DNA of 64,000 nt from Candidatus Eiseniibacteriota bacterium (GTDB lineage Bacteria; Eisenbacteria; RBG-16-71-46; CAIMUX01): positions 868,001 to 932,000 of the forward strand of contig JADJQY010000001.1 of NCBI GenBank assembly GCA_016712505.1, written 5' to 3'. The notes beneath the pieces are model-generated. The model was not told the origin of the DNA, made no database searches, and saw only the letters and a list, made by a program, of their open reading frames with translations. The translations under genes were made by a program, and so were the position numbers. Below, piece by piece: positions 8,461-19,121 of the stretch (its first letter is position 1; every line of letters starts with the position of its first letter).

Positions 8461-8891
8461 CGTCGTTTCGAGCGGCTCCGACCCCGGAGATCGAGAAAGA
8501 AATGCGGTAGAAATTGATTTCTGCTCCCGGTGCCCGGGTGTAGCGTTGTTGCCGTGGAGTAGGGCACGGGTGTCTCCAGCACCCCGCCCCGTCAGGCGCG
8601 GCCCACGCCAGGGACGCGGCCCGGCGTACGGTCCCCCCCCCAGTCCGGCGCGTTTTCGGGTCGCCCCACGAAATCGCTCGGGAACGAATCCCGCAGCGAC
8701 GGCGTGGGCCGCCGAATCCTCGCGCACGAACTTCCGTCCAGGGGGCCAGCATGAACCGCACTCGGACTGACTCCATCTCGGGGCGATCGATCTCTCGCCC
8801 ACACACCGGACGCGAAACGCCCACTCCGTCCGGCAGGGCTGATTCCCTCGCCGCAGCGTTCTTCGCGAGTGCGAACCCAGGAGGGGGACAC
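8461..8891. other. Gene-free stretch upstream of the secreted paralogue cluster
   Basis: About 430 bp. An in-frame ATG at 8751 extends the first paralogue upstream, but the residues it adds are Ser/Arg-rich and the ribosome site AGGAGG and signal peptide belong to the ATG at 8892. Around 8514-8546 there is TTGATT, then CGGGTGTAGCGTTG; the TAGC element resembles those of the other candidate promoters, but the spacing from TTGATT is 21 nt, which is poor. Confidence 0.4.
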
Positions 8892-11800
8892 ATGCCACGC
8901 AACTGGACCATGAGGGCGCTTGCTGTTGCACCGTTCTCGCTGATGTTCGTTCTCGCCGCCACGTCGGCCTTCGCCCGCTCCGGCGCCCCGCTTCTCTACT
9001 CGGCGGGTGCGGCTGACGAGCTTCCCGCGCGCACCCCGGGCGCCGGGGTGAGGGCTGACACCCTTTGCTTCGGCTATGTGCAGACCGTGGGCGGCGCGCT
9101 CTACGCCGTCCCCGGCGAGACCTGGACCTTCGATCACGGAGGTGGTGGCCTCGAGGGCTGGTACGCGGTCGACCTCTCGGCCGATCCGGAGGCGTACGGG
9201 CGCCGGATCGACGCCGCGTCGTGGGCCGGCCACGGGAACGCGGTGGCGGCTCCGCTCATTTCCGGGGTGGGAGTGCCTGGTTCGGGGTCTACGAGGACCA
9301 GGCGGATGACCTCTGCTGGTCGTCCGGTCTCGGCTACGGCAACGACTGGTGCCAGCGCTGGGTGAGCCCGCCGATCACCTACTCCGGCCCGGGCGATGTG
9401 GCGCTGGCCTTCGACTACTGGAATGACACCGAGGCGGGGTACGACTTCACCCGCTGCCGGTTGGAGCGCGGCGGGAACTGGATCCCACTGCTCGAGGTGA
9501 GCGGGCAGATCGGAGATCCCTCGACGGCGAGCTTCGCTCATGCCTCGTTGGTTGCGCCCGCGTCGCTCTTGAGCGGCTGGACGGAGTTCCGGGTCGTGCT
9601 CGAGTTCTCCTCGGACGGTGGCTGGTCGGACGAGGATGGTGACTACGCCACCGACTTTGGACCGTTTGGCTGCGATGATGTGTCGTTGAGTGGCGGGGTG
9701 AGCGCCACGACCTACGACTTCGAAGCCGATGCCCAAGGCTGGACCGGCGAGGTCTGCGGCGCGATCGGGACCTTCCTCGGCATCGCGCCGCTCGCCACGT
9801 ACAACATCCCCGACCTGTGCGAGTGTGCGCTGAGCGGAAACGTGATGGAGGTGCACGACGGCGTCGGTCCGATGGGAGAGCATCCACAGGGGCAGCATGT
9901 CCAGCTCTTCTCTCCGCCGATCGATCGCGGGTCGCTTGGACCCAGCTACAACGACGTGTTCGCGACCTGGGACATCTACGCCGATCTTCCGCAGGCCAAC
10001 GGGGTCTTCATCCGTGAAGGCTGGAACTACTACCCCTACATCTGTCCGGTCACCGGCGAAGCGCAGTGGTCGGGGCGGATCGGCAACTCGATGACCTACT
10101 ACCTCGTTCCCGAACCCGGCTGCTTCTCCGGATTCGCGTCCGGCACCGGCGATGGCGTTCCCGCCGACGCCTCCTTGGTCAGTCTGGTGTTCGAGCTCTT
10201 CGCTTCGTGCGACGCGTTCGGAATCCCGTCGTCGGTCTGCACCGGACAGAGCAACTTCTCTCCGGTCTGGGACAACGTCCGGATCTGCGCCACGCAGGCG
10301 ATCGCCGCACCGAGAGTGGCCATCGACAATGGTGGTAGGTTCCAGGATGGGTATGGGCAGTCACTTCTTCTCTCGACCACGAACGCCGGAAACGCCGATA
10401 CCGCATTCGATGTGCATCGAGACCTGCCGATCCCGGACCTCCTCGGAGACTCTCTGGTCATCGCGGGGCCGATCCCAACCACTTCGACCCGGTGGGAGGC
10501 GCAGCTCTGGTGGCGGCTTCCGCGGGTCGGTCCGGGGCAGAACGCCATCCCCGGATACACCACGTGGCGGAACGCAGTCGCCGACGGGCGGAACATCGTG
10601 GGTCTGTCCGCGGAGTTCACCAACGGCCGGATGGACTCGGTGCAGGTGCTCACTCAGGTCGCGAAGCACAAGTTCTGGTCCGAGTTCCGCGAAGATGACG
10701 ACGACTTCGTGGGCGAGGGGGCGAACAACAACGAGATGATCCGCGACGGGATCCTCGCTCCTGGCACGCAGGTCGAGTACTTCATCTCGGCCAACTACAC
10801 CTGCACTCCCGGGATCCTCTACCTCCTGCCCGACACGACCGGCGGAAACCTGCTCGAGTTCGAGATCTTGCCCCGGTGGCGTTTGGATGCCGGTGTCTCG
10901 AAGTTCCCCTGCACGCTCCTGATCGACCTGGAGCGCGGCGGTCGCTCGGAGATCGAGAATGGCCTGAATGAGGTCCTCGCCGGTGCGGCACCCGGCGATC
11001 CGATCCCGAATCCGCCGCTGTGGGACCGGTACGACTACCTGGACGCGGAGTCGAACTGGAACGCGCCGTTTGCTCGATCGGTCGCTGGCAACAACGGCGT
11101 CAACGTGCCTCAGTTGGTGCAATATCGACAGATGATACTGAACACCGGGACTGCACCGGCGGGTTCCATGGAGACCGACGACTTCGGCCTCTGGGGAGAC
11201 TGGATGGGATCGCTATGGAATCAGAGTTTTCGACAGGGTTGGATTGCGTACGGTGACAACGCGCCTGCGATCATCGCAGAGCGTAATCCCAGTTTCCTGT
11301 ACAACTACCTGAGAGCAGCTCTCAAGTGCGACGCGTATCACGACGCCGGTTGCGGACCGGCGAACCCGCAGGACAGAAGTGTTTGCGTCCGGATCGACGC
11401 AGCGGGAAGCGCTCTCTTCGCGCCGCTCATTGACTACGACGTGTTTGGAAACTGGTGCCCAGACAAATTCCAGTTCGACGTACTCGAGACCGTCGGTGCT
11501 GGTGTCGGGAATCGTGTCTACCACGACTATGATCGAACGCCCCCGATCTCGACCTCCTATGCGCAGGTTGTCCGATCTGTAACGGGGGGCAACTCGGACA
11601 ACTTTCGAGCAGTGCTCAACGGATTCGCCGCGGACCACATCGTCGCACGAGAGGTCGGAAGCGAGTGCGAGGCCACAGATGAGCGGCGGCGGAGTGCAGT
11701 AACCGCCGAGTTGCGTGCCGCGATGGAGTGGATCTACGGCGGAGCGTCGAACATTCCGCTACTTTGTGTCACCCAGTCCCCTCCGACAGAGGTGTCCGAC

Positions 11801-12103
11801 GAGGTTGATCTCGAAGCCAGAACCGGCATCGCTGCCGTGCACCCCAACCCCTTCAACCCCCGCACCACGATTCGCTTCTCGCTCGCCGCGACGGGCAAGG
11901 CCGAGCTGGTCATCTACGACGTGTCCGGGCGGCAGGTGCGCGCGCTGGTGGAGCAGGAGCTCACGGCCGGTGGGCATACCGCGGTGTGGGACGGGACGGA
12001 TGATAAGGGGCGACGGGTGGCCTCGGGGGTGTACTGGAGTCAGCTTCGCGCGGGTGGATATGAGTCGCACCGCAAGATGGTGATCGTCCCGGAGGGACGG
12101 TAG
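8892..12103 (+). pseudogene. Secreted paralogue 1 with FlgD-Ig-like sorting domain, 1-nt frameshift
   Basis: First of three tandem paralogues. From the ATG at 8892 (AGGAGG 7 nt upstream) it encodes a signal peptide (LAVAPFSLMFVLAATSAFA) and the family N-terminus (ADTLCFGYVQT...WTFDHGGGG). The reading frame is lost at about 9272: compared with paralogue 2 one base is missing in the codons for G-S-A-W (GGGAGTGCC where GGGAAGTGCC is expected). The rest, from SAWFGVYED to the stop at 12103, is open in the next frame. Its C-terminus has the NPFNPRTTIRFSL and SGVYWSQLRAG blocks of a FlgD-Ig/T9SS-type sorting domain. The central domain is not one I recognise. Apart from the single base, nothing is decayed, so a sequencing error is as likely as a true pseudogene. 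Confidence 0.8.
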
Positions 12104-12183
12104 CAGACCACGGCATCCTACCAGGGAACGACCGCGAAGACTCCCGGCATCTCGCGGTACAGGCCGATCAAACCGGAGAAGTC

Positions 12184-15100
12184 ATGACTCGCACTTCACC
12201 GCCGCGCTTGCGGCTCGTCATGCTAGTAAGCTTCCTGATCCTGGGTACGGGCTCTTCGGTCCAGGCAAGGAACGCAGTGCGGCTGGTCGAAGCGATCGGC
12301 GCGGATCGCAGAGAGGGGCTTCCGTCGCGTGTTCCCGGAACAAGCCGCGCCGACACTCTCTGCTTCGGCTACGTCCAGACGATGGGTGGAGCGCTGTACG
12401 CCGTGCCTGGAGAGACCTGGACCTTCGATCATGGTGGTGGCGGGCTCGAAGGTTGGTACGCGGTCGATCTCTCGGCCGACCCGGCGGCCTATGGGCGGCG
12501 CATCGATGCTGCTGCGTGGGCGGGCCACGGCAACGCGGTACCGGCACCCCTGATCACCGGCGCGGGAAGCGCGTGGTTCGGTCTGCACGAGGACGAAGCG
12601 GACGCCCTTTGCTGGTCGTCCGGGCTTGGCTACGGGAATGGCTGGTGCCAGCGCTGGGTGAGCCCGCCGATCACCTACTCGGGATCGGGTGACGTGTCGA
12701 TCACGTTCGACTACTGGAATGACACCGAGGAGGGATACGATTTCACCCGCTGCCGGTTGGAGCGCGGAGGGAACTGGATCCCACTGCTCGAGGTGAGCGG
12801 CCAGATCGGAGATCCCTCGACGGCCACGTTTGCTCACGCCTCGCTGACCGCTCCGGCGTCGCTCTTGAGCGGCTGGACGGAGTTCCGCGTCGTGGTGGAG
12901 TTCAGCTCGGACGGCGGATACTCGGACGAGGATGGCGACTACGCCACCGACTTCGGACCGTTCGGCTGCGATGATCTGGTGCTGAGTGGCGGGGTGAGCG
13001 CCACGACCTACGACTTCGAAGCCGATGCCCAAGGCTGGACCGGCGAGGTCTGCGGCGCGGTCGGGACCTTCCTCGGAATTGCGCCGCTCGCCGCGTACAA
13101 CTTCCCCGACCTGTGCGAGTGTGCGCTGAGCGGGAACGTGATGGAAGTGCACGATGGCGTCGGGCCGATGGGGGAGCATCCGGCCGGGCAGCATGTCCAG
13201 CTCTTCTCCCCGCCGATCGATCGCGGGTCGCTGGGACCCAGCTACAACGACGTGTTCGCGACCTGGGACATCTACGCCGATCTTCCGCAGGCCAACGGGG
13301 TCTTCATCCGCGAGGGCTGGAACTACTACCCTTATATCTGTCCGGCCACCGGCGAAGAGCAGTGGTCGGGGCGGATCGGCAACTCGATGACCTACTACCT
13401 CGTTCCCGAACCCGGCTGCTTCTCCGGTTTCGCTTCCGGCACCGGCGATGGCGTTCCCGCCGACGCTTCCTTGGTCAGTCTGGTGTTCGAGCTCTTCGCT
13501 TCGTGCGACGCGTTCGGAATCCCGTCGTCGGTCTGCACCGGACAGAGCAACTTCTCGCCCGTGTGGGACAACGTCCGGATCTGCGCCACTCAGGCGATCG
13601 CTGCACCCGCGATTGCGTTCGACCCAGGCGGGAGATTCCAGGACGGGTATGGACAGGGCGCCATCCTGTCGACCACGAACGCCGGTAACGCGGACAGCGC
13701 GTTCGACCTGCATCGCGATCTTCCGATCCCCGATCTCCTGGGAGACTCGTTGGTCGTGAGTGGTCCGATCCCGACGACTTCCACCTGTTGGGAGGCGCAG
13801 TTGTGGTGGCGACTTCCTCGTGTGGGACCGGGTCAGGCGTCGATTGCTGGGTACGCGGTTTGGCGAGACAAGGTGGCCGACGGACGGACCATTGTCGGGC
13901 CAACCGCGGAGTTCACCAGCGGGCGGATGGACTCGGTGCAGGTGCTCACCCAGGTCGCGAAGAACAAGTTCTGGTCCGAGTTCCGCGAGGATGACGACGA
14001 CTTCGTGGGCGAGGGGGTGAGCAGCAACGAGATGATCCGCGATGGGATCCTCGCACCGGGCACGCAGGTCGAGTACTTCATCTCGGCCAACTACATCTGC
14101 ACTCCCGGGATCAGCTATCTCCTGCCCGACACGATAGGCGGAAACCTGCTCGAGTTCGAGATCTTGCCGCGGTGGCGCATCGATGCCGGTACATCGAAGT
14201 TCCCCTGTACGTTGTTCATCGATCTCGAAGACGGTGGAAAAGCGACCATCGAAGATGCCCTCAACGTGGCGCTCACGGGGGCGTCCCCGGGTTCTCCGAT
14301 TCCCGCTCTGCCGCGCTGGGACCGGTTCGACTACATGGACGCGGCGTCGAACTGGAACGCCGCGTTCGCACGTTCGGCGGGGGGAAACAACAGGATCCAC
14401 TACTGGCAGTTGCGCGGATACCGTCAGATCGTGGTCCACTCCGGCTCGCTCGGAGCAGCGGGGATGGAGGACCAGGACTTCGAGTTCCTCGATACCTGGC
14501 TCACCGATGGTACCTGCGGTGGCAACAACACGACCAATCGCCAGGGGTTCATGCTGGGCGGGGAAGCGGTGGGAAACCTGCTGACCGAGAGGGCGCCAAC
14601 CTTTCTCACGAACCTTCTGGGAGCGTCGGTCTCCTGCGACAGCTACCGTGACCCTGGCTGTGGACCTAGCGGACCGGCCGACGAAGGAGACTGTGTTCGG
14701 CTCGAGACCGCTTCCGGCGCTCTGTTCTCGAGTACCGACGAGATCGATCTCTACGGCAATGGGTGCCCAACACTCCTCGGGTTCGACGTGCTGGGAGCGA
14801 GCAGCGGAGGCGTCGGAGGCCGCACCTACGTCGACTACGATCGCGAGCCCCCAGCCTCCACCTCGTTCGCCCAGATCGCTCGATCGGTCACTGGGACCGG
14901 CAGCGCGAACTACCGCAGCGTCGTCACGGGATACTCCTTCCACCGCCAGACCATTCGCGAAGCGAACGACGAATGCGGGATCGACGGCGATCGACGAGCC
15001 GCAGCCGCGGGCAGCGAGTTCAGAGCCGCAATGACCTGGATCTTTGGATCTGTCGCCAACATTCCGTCGCTGTGCGTCTCGTTCGACTGTGGGCTCGACG

Positions 15101-15405
15101 TGGACGACGCAGCGTCCGGACCGCGAACGACATCCGGGATCTGGAGCGTGTCCCCCAACCCCTTCAACCCCCGCACCACGATCCGCTTCTCGCTCGCTGC
15201 GGCGGGCGAAACCGAGCTCGTGATCTACGACGTGTCCGGGCGGCAGGTGCGTGCGCTGGTGGAGCAGGAGCTCACGGCCGGCGAGCATACCGCGGTGTGG
15301 GACGGCACGGACGACGACGGGCGGCGCGTCGTGTCGGGGGTGTACTGGAGTCAGCTGCGCGCGGGTGGGTATGAATCACATCGCAAAATGGTGGTGATTC
15401 CGTAG
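12184..15405 (+). CDS. Secreted paralogue 2 with FlgD-Ig-like sorting domain
   Basis: Intact protein of 1,073 residues. Signal peptide at residues 1-29 (RLVMLVSFLILGTGSSVQA). The N-terminal half (about 55-500) is almost identical to paralogue 1, with conserved cysteines (LCECALSGN, CFSGFASG, SCDAFGIPSSVCTG) suggestive of disulfides outside the cytoplasm. The second half (about 640-970) keeps landmarks such as WDRFDYMDAASNWN and GYRQIVVHSG but is far more divergent. The last 85 residues are a FlgD-Ig-like/T9SS-type sorting domain (NPFNPRTTIRFSL, IYDVSGRQVRAL, VWDGTDDDGRR). I do not recognise a catalytic motif and give no function. It starts 80 bp after paralogue 1 (GGAG 5 nt before the ATG), so the two may be co-transcribed. 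Confidence 0.85.
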   Translation: MTRTSPPRLRLVMLVSFLILGTGSSVQARNAVRLVEAIGADRREGLPSRVPGTSRADTLCFGYVQTMGGALYAVPGETWTFDHGGGGLEGWYAVDLSADPAAYGRRIDAAAWAGHGNAVPAPLITGAGSAWFGLHEDEADALCWSSGLGYGNGWCQRWVSPPITYSGSGDVSITFDYWNDTEEGYDFTRCRLERGGNWIPLLEVSGQIGDPSTATFAHASLTAPASLLSGWTEFRVVVEFSSDGGYSDEDGDYATDFGPFGCDDLVLSGGVSATTYDFEADAQGWTGEVCGAVGTFLGIAPLAAYNFPDLCECALSGNVMEVHDGVGPMGEHPAGQHVQLFSPPIDRGSLGPSYNDVFATWDIYADLPQANGVFIREGWNYYPYICPATGEEQWSGRIGNSMTYYLVPEPGCFSGFASGTGDGVPADASLVSLVFELFASCDAFGIPSSVCTGQSNFSPVWDNVRICATQAIAAPAIAFDPGGRFQDGYGQGAILSTTNAGNADSAFDLHRDLPIPDLLGDSLVVSGPIPTTSTCWEAQLWWRLPRVGPGQASIAGYAVWRDKVADGRTIVGPTAEFTSGRMDSVQVLTQVAKNKFWSEFREDDDDFVGEGVSSNEMIRDGILAPGTQVEYFISANYICTPGISYLLPDTIGGNLLEFEILPRWRIDAGTSKFPCTLFIDLEDGGKATIEDALNVALTGASPGSPIPALPRWDRFDYMDAASNWNAAFARSAGGNNRIHYWQLRGYRQIVVHSGSLGAAGMEDQDFEFLDTWLTDGTCGGNNTTNRQGFMLGGEAVGNLLTERAPTFLTNLLGASVSCDSYRDPGCGPSGPADEGDCVRLETASGALFSSTDEIDLYGNGCPTLLGFDVLGASSGGVGGRTYVDYDREPPASTSFAQIARSVTGTGSANYRSVVTGYSFHRQTIREANDECGIDGDRRAAAAGSEFRAAMTWIFGSVANIPSLCVSFDCGLDVDDAASGPRTTSGIWSVSPNPFNPRTTIRFSLAAAGETELVIYDVSGRQVRALVEQELTAGEHTAVWDGTDDDGRRVVSGVYWSQLRAGGYESHRKMVVIP

Positions 15406-15464
15406 GGAAGGAGACGATCAGCGGAGAGGGAGAGCGGGAAGTGCGGAATCCAGGCGCTTCCTGC

Positions 15465-15494
15465 TTGCTTCAGATCTGAACATGGGTCTAGCCT
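15465..15494 (+). promoter_or_regulatory. Candidate promoter before paralogue 3
   Basis: TTGCTT at 15465-15470, an 18-nt spacer and TAGCCT at 15489-15494. The stretch GGGTCTAGC is shared with the candidate glutamate dehydrogenase promoter. It would give paralogue 3 its own transcript with a leader of about 120 nt. Confidence 0.4.
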
Positions 15495-15616
15495 CGACCC
15501 GAGCCGATGGAAGCTGGCGGCTCGGAGTGCGTCCCCCCAACCCAGGTTCGATTTTTGCTGTGTCCGCGACGAGTCGCCGCGGCAGCCGGTGAACCTAGCC
15601 AGTGCAGGAGGGGGAG

Positions 15617-18600
15617 ATGAACGCAATCACGGACGCACGAGCCGCCTACCACCCGAGGCCTGCCTACCACCCGCAGGCGAGCACGCTGGCGCGAATGCTT
15701 CGCGCGCGACTGATCCCACCGCGCGGAGACGCGATCTCAAGCTGTACCGCGACATGTCTGGGCGCTCTGGCCATCGCCTGGACAGGACTCATCGGTCTGG
15801 GGTCGACTTCCTGGGCGAAGACGTCGGTCCTGCTGACGGAGTCGGCTGATGCACCCGCAAGTGCTCTCCCGGCGCGTGCGCCTGGCGGTGGGCGCGGGGA
15901 CACCCTCTGTTTTGGCTATGTCCAGACGATCAGTGGGGCGCTTTACGCGGTCCCGGGCGAGTCGTGGACCTTCGATCACCCCGGAGGGGGGTTGGAGGGG
16001 TGGTATGCGGTCGACCTTTCGGTCGACCCGGGAATCTACGGGCGGCGGATCGATGCGGTCTCGTGGACCGGACACGGGAACGCGGCGGCTGCGCCGGTCA
16101 TCGCGGGGTCGGGGAGCGCGTGGATCGGGATCCACGAAGACGAGGCGGACGCACTCTGCTGGACGAGCGGCCTCGGATATGGCAACGGGTGGTGTCAGCG
16201 TTGGGTCAGTCCCACGCTCGCGTATTCCGGCTCTGGTGGGATCGCGATCGGGTTCGCCTACTGGAACGATACCGAGGAGTCGTTCGACTTCACTCATGTG
16301 CGGATCGAGGGGGACGGGGGAGAGATTCCCCTGCTCGACCTGGACGGCAAGATCGGAGATCCGGGGACCGCGACGTTTCCGCAAGCGACCCTTACCGTGA
16401 GCGACGCTGAGTTGACGGGTTGGTCGACGGTCCGCGTCGTCTTTGAGTTCACCTCCGATGGTGCTTGGTCGGACGAAGATGGAGGGTACCCGACCGAGTA
16501 CGGTCCATTCGGATTCGACGATGTGGCCGTGACTGGGGGCGTTGGGGCGGTGGCGTACGATTTCGAGGCGGATGCGCAGGGTTGGCTGGCCGAGACCTGC
16601 GCCGGGGTGGGGGGCTTCTTCGGCGCCGCGCCGCTGGCCACCTATGGAGTGCCGGACCTCTGCAACTGTGGCCTCAGCGGGAATGTGATCGGTATGCACG
16701 CGGGGAGCGGTTCCGCCGGTGCCCACCCGGTCGGACAACGGGAAATGGCGTTCTCGCCTCCGATCGATCGCAGTGCGCTCGGCCCGAGCTACAACGATGT
16801 CTCGGCCTCGTTTGATCTCTACGCCGACCTGCCCCAGGCAAACGGCGTCTTCTATCGCGCGGGGTGGAACTACTTTCCTTACGTCTGTCCGGTGACCGGG
16901 AACACGCAGTGGTCCGGGCGAAGGGGCGCCGACACGTTCTTCTATCGGGCGGGACCGAGCTGTTCACGAGAGACGGTCCGGGCGCGCGACGGCGGAATTC
17001 CGGGTGACGCCGCGCAGATCGGTCTGGTGCTCGAAATCTACGCCTCCTGCGACGCGTTTCTGGTCCCGCCGACCGTGTGTACCGACGTGACGAACTTCTC
17101 GCCGCTGTTCGACAATGTCGAGATCTGTGCGACACAAGGACAGACCGGCCCGGAGGTGGACTGGGCGCCGGGTGGGCGGTTCATGGACGGGTTTGGGTCC
17201 GGGCTGATTCTGGACGCGACCAATGTCGGCAATGCGGATGTCGCTTACGACATCTACCGGGACACGGGCACAAACGATCGCCTGGGCGACTCTCTGACCG
17301 TGGTCGGTCCGCTGCCTACCACATCGACCAAGTGGGAGGCGCGGATGTGGTGGCGGATCTCGCGTGAGGGTCCGTCGCAGAGCTCCGTCTCTGGATACGC
17401 CGCATGGCGGGATCAGGTGCGGGATGGATTGAACATCGTCGGGCTCAACGCGCAGTTCACCTACGGCCAGATGGACAGTGCGCAGAGTGGATCCACGGTC
17501 TATCGCCATCGGTTCATCTCGGAGTTCCGGGAAACGGACGACGACTTCCAGGGTGAAGGTGCGAACAACAACGAGATGATCAGGGACGGCATTCTCGCAC
17601 CGGGAACCCAGATCCAGTACTTCGTGACCGCGAACTACACCTGCATGCCGACCTCCTACTTCTACCTCCCGGATACCACGGGCGGGAACTTCATGGACTT
17701 CGACCTCCTGCCGTCGTATCGACTGGACGCTGGCCTCCGCAAGTTCCCCTGTCTCCTCGTCGTGAGTGCCGACCCGGAGGAGGGAAGCATCGTTGATCAG
17801 GCTCTCAACGTCGTGCTGAACGGCGCCGCCCCCGGAGACCCGCTTCCCAATCTGCGCCGGTGGGATCGGTACGACTATCTCGATCCCACGTCGAACTGGA
17901 ACGCGCCGCTCGCCCGGTCCGCGAACGGGAACAACGGGCTGCCGCTGACGCAACTCCTGGGGTATCGAACTGTCGTGTTGACTACCGGCACGGCGGAGGG
18001 GCCGGTGATGGAGGCGCGGGACTTCACGCTCCTCTCGGATTGGATGTCCGCCGTTGTGTGCAACGGGAACCTCAGCCGTCAGGGCTTCCTGGCCAGCGGC
18101 GACCATGTGGGGCGCGTACTCACCGAGCGGGGACCCAGCTTCGCCTCGAACAATCTGGGCATCGGCGCGGCGTGCGATGCTTACCACGAGCCTGGCTGCG
18201 GTCCGGCGGCGCCCGCCGACGAGAGCTGGTGCGTGCGGGTCGACGCGGCGGCGGGTGGACTGTTCGCCCCGACCGTCGACTACGACGTCTTTGGGAACTG
18301 GTGCCCTCAGCGGTTTCGGTTCGACGTGCTGAGCGTGACCGGGGGCGGAGTGGGGAATCGGGTGTACGCCGACTATGACCGTGTTCCACCGGTTTCGACC
18401 GACTATGCCCAGGTAGCGCAGTCGATCACCGGTGCGAACTCGAACAACGGTCGCACCGTCGTTTCGGGATACAGCCTGGCCCACGCAGCGCTTCGGCAGG
18501 CGCCGGACGAGTGCGCGCCAACGGGGACTCGGGTGGTTCAGGCGGCCAGTGCCGAACTCCAAGCAGCGCTGAACTGGATCTATAGCGGCGTGAGCGGGGG

Positions 18601-18943
18601 AATTCCCGGCCTGTGCGTGAATCCATGCGAAGGCGGCGCCGTGGAGGATCAGGTCTGGTCGGGTGGCATCACGCAGCTCCACGCAAACGTTCCAAATCCG
18701 TTCAACCCCCGCACCACCCTCCGCTTCTCGGTCGCTGCCGCGGGGCCGGTGGAGTTGGTGATCTACGATGTTTCTGGTCGGAAGGTGCGAACGGTAGTCG
18801 ATCAGGTCCTGGTGCCGGGTGAACACTCGGCGGTGTGGGACGGCACGGACGACCAGGGCCGACGCCTGGCCTCGGGCGTCTATTGGAGCCAGCTACGCAC
18901 CGGGGGCTACGAGTCCCTGAGGAAGTTGACTGTGCTGCGCTAG
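15617..18943 (+). CDS. Secreted paralogue 3 with FlgD-Ig-like sorting domain
   Basis: Intact protein of 1,108 residues from the ATG at 15617, which has AGGAGG 5 nt upstream; the GTG at 15602 precedes that site and is unlikely. The signal sequence is unusually late: a polar N-region with a repeated AYHP element is followed by CLGALAIAWTGLIGLGSTSWA around residues 43-63. The body follows the same plan as paralogues 1 and 2 (DTLCFGYVQT, WTFDHPGGG, NNNEMIRDGILAPGTQIQYF, WDRYDYLDPTSNWN, GYRTVVLTTG, DVFGNWCPQRF) but is more divergent throughout. It ends with the NPFNPRTTLRFSV...SGVYWSQLRTG sorting domain. No enzyme motif recognised. It lies 211 bp after paralogue 2. Confidence 0.83.
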   Translation: MNAITDARAAYHPRPAYHPQASTLARMLRARLIPPRGDAISSCTATCLGALAIAWTGLIGLGSTSWAKTSVLLTESADAPASALPARAPGGGRGDTLCFGYVQTISGALYAVPGESWTFDHPGGGLEGWYAVDLSVDPGIYGRRIDAVSWTGHGNAAAAPVIAGSGSAWIGIHEDEADALCWTSGLGYGNGWCQRWVSPTLAYSGSGGIAIGFAYWNDTEESFDFTHVRIEGDGGEIPLLDLDGKIGDPGTATFPQATLTVSDAELTGWSTVRVVFEFTSDGAWSDEDGGYPTEYGPFGFDDVAVTGGVGAVAYDFEADAQGWLAETCAGVGGFFGAAPLATYGVPDLCNCGLSGNVIGMHAGSGSAGAHPVGQREMAFSPPIDRSALGPSYNDVSASFDLYADLPQANGVFYRAGWNYFPYVCPVTGNTQWSGRRGADTFFYRAGPSCSRETVRARDGGIPGDAAQIGLVLEIYASCDAFLVPPTVCTDVTNFSPLFDNVEICATQGQTGPEVDWAPGGRFMDGFGSGLILDATNVGNADVAYDIYRDTGTNDRLGDSLTVVGPLPTTSTKWEARMWWRISREGPSQSSVSGYAAWRDQVRDGLNIVGLNAQFTYGQMDSAQSGSTVYRHRFISEFRETDDDFQGEGANNNEMIRDGILAPGTQIQYFVTANYTCMPTSYFYLPDTTGGNFMDFDLLPSYRLDAGLRKFPCLLVVSADPEEGSIVDQALNVVLNGAAPGDPLPNLRRWDRYDYLDPTSNWNAPLARSANGNNGLPLTQLLGYRTVVLTTGTAEGPVMEARDFTLLSDWMSAVVCNGNLSRQGFLASGDHVGRVLTERGPSFASNNLGIGAACDAYHEPGCGPAAPADESWCVRVDAAAGGLFAPTVDYDVFGNWCPQRFRFDVLSVTGGGVGNRVYADYDRVPPVSTDYAQVAQSITGANSNNGRTVVSGYSLAHAALRQAPDECAPTGTRVVQAASAELQAALNWIYSGVSGGIPGLCVNPCEGGAVEDQVWSGGITQLHANVPNPFNPRTTLRFSVAAAGPVELVIYDVSGRKVRTVVDQVLVPGEHSAVWDGTDDQGRRLASGVYWSQLRTGGYESLRKLTVLR

Positions 18944-19003
18944 GATCGGCGGAGAGAGAGCGGCCCCGGCTGCGGCGGCGCGGCCAACGTCGCGCCGGGA
19001 GCG

Positions 19004-19042
19004 AACGGCGATCGGGAAGGGGAGGCCCTTCGGGTCGCCGTT
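19004..19042. terminator. Stem-loop between the convergent paralogue 3 and hemY genes
   Basis: Inverted repeat AACGGCGA / TCGCCGTT (8 bp), a small internal loop, then GAAGGG / CCCTTC (6 bp) closed by a GAGG loop. A TTT follows on the plus strand. It lies between two convergent genes and could terminate transcription from either side. Confidence 0.6.
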
Positions 19043-19121
19043 TGCGGCACTGGTGGAATTCGCTTCCCGGTGCGTCTCTCCGGTGCCGCTGCCCGGGACG
19101 CTTCTCGCGTGTTCAGGCTCC

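Noticed and set aside
12223..15288. A 1,021-codon open frame on the minus strand opposite paralogue 2
   Set aside because: It is an antisense shadow of a conserved gene in GC-rich DNA; composition is Arg/Gly/Val-rich with no recognisable domain and no ribosome site.
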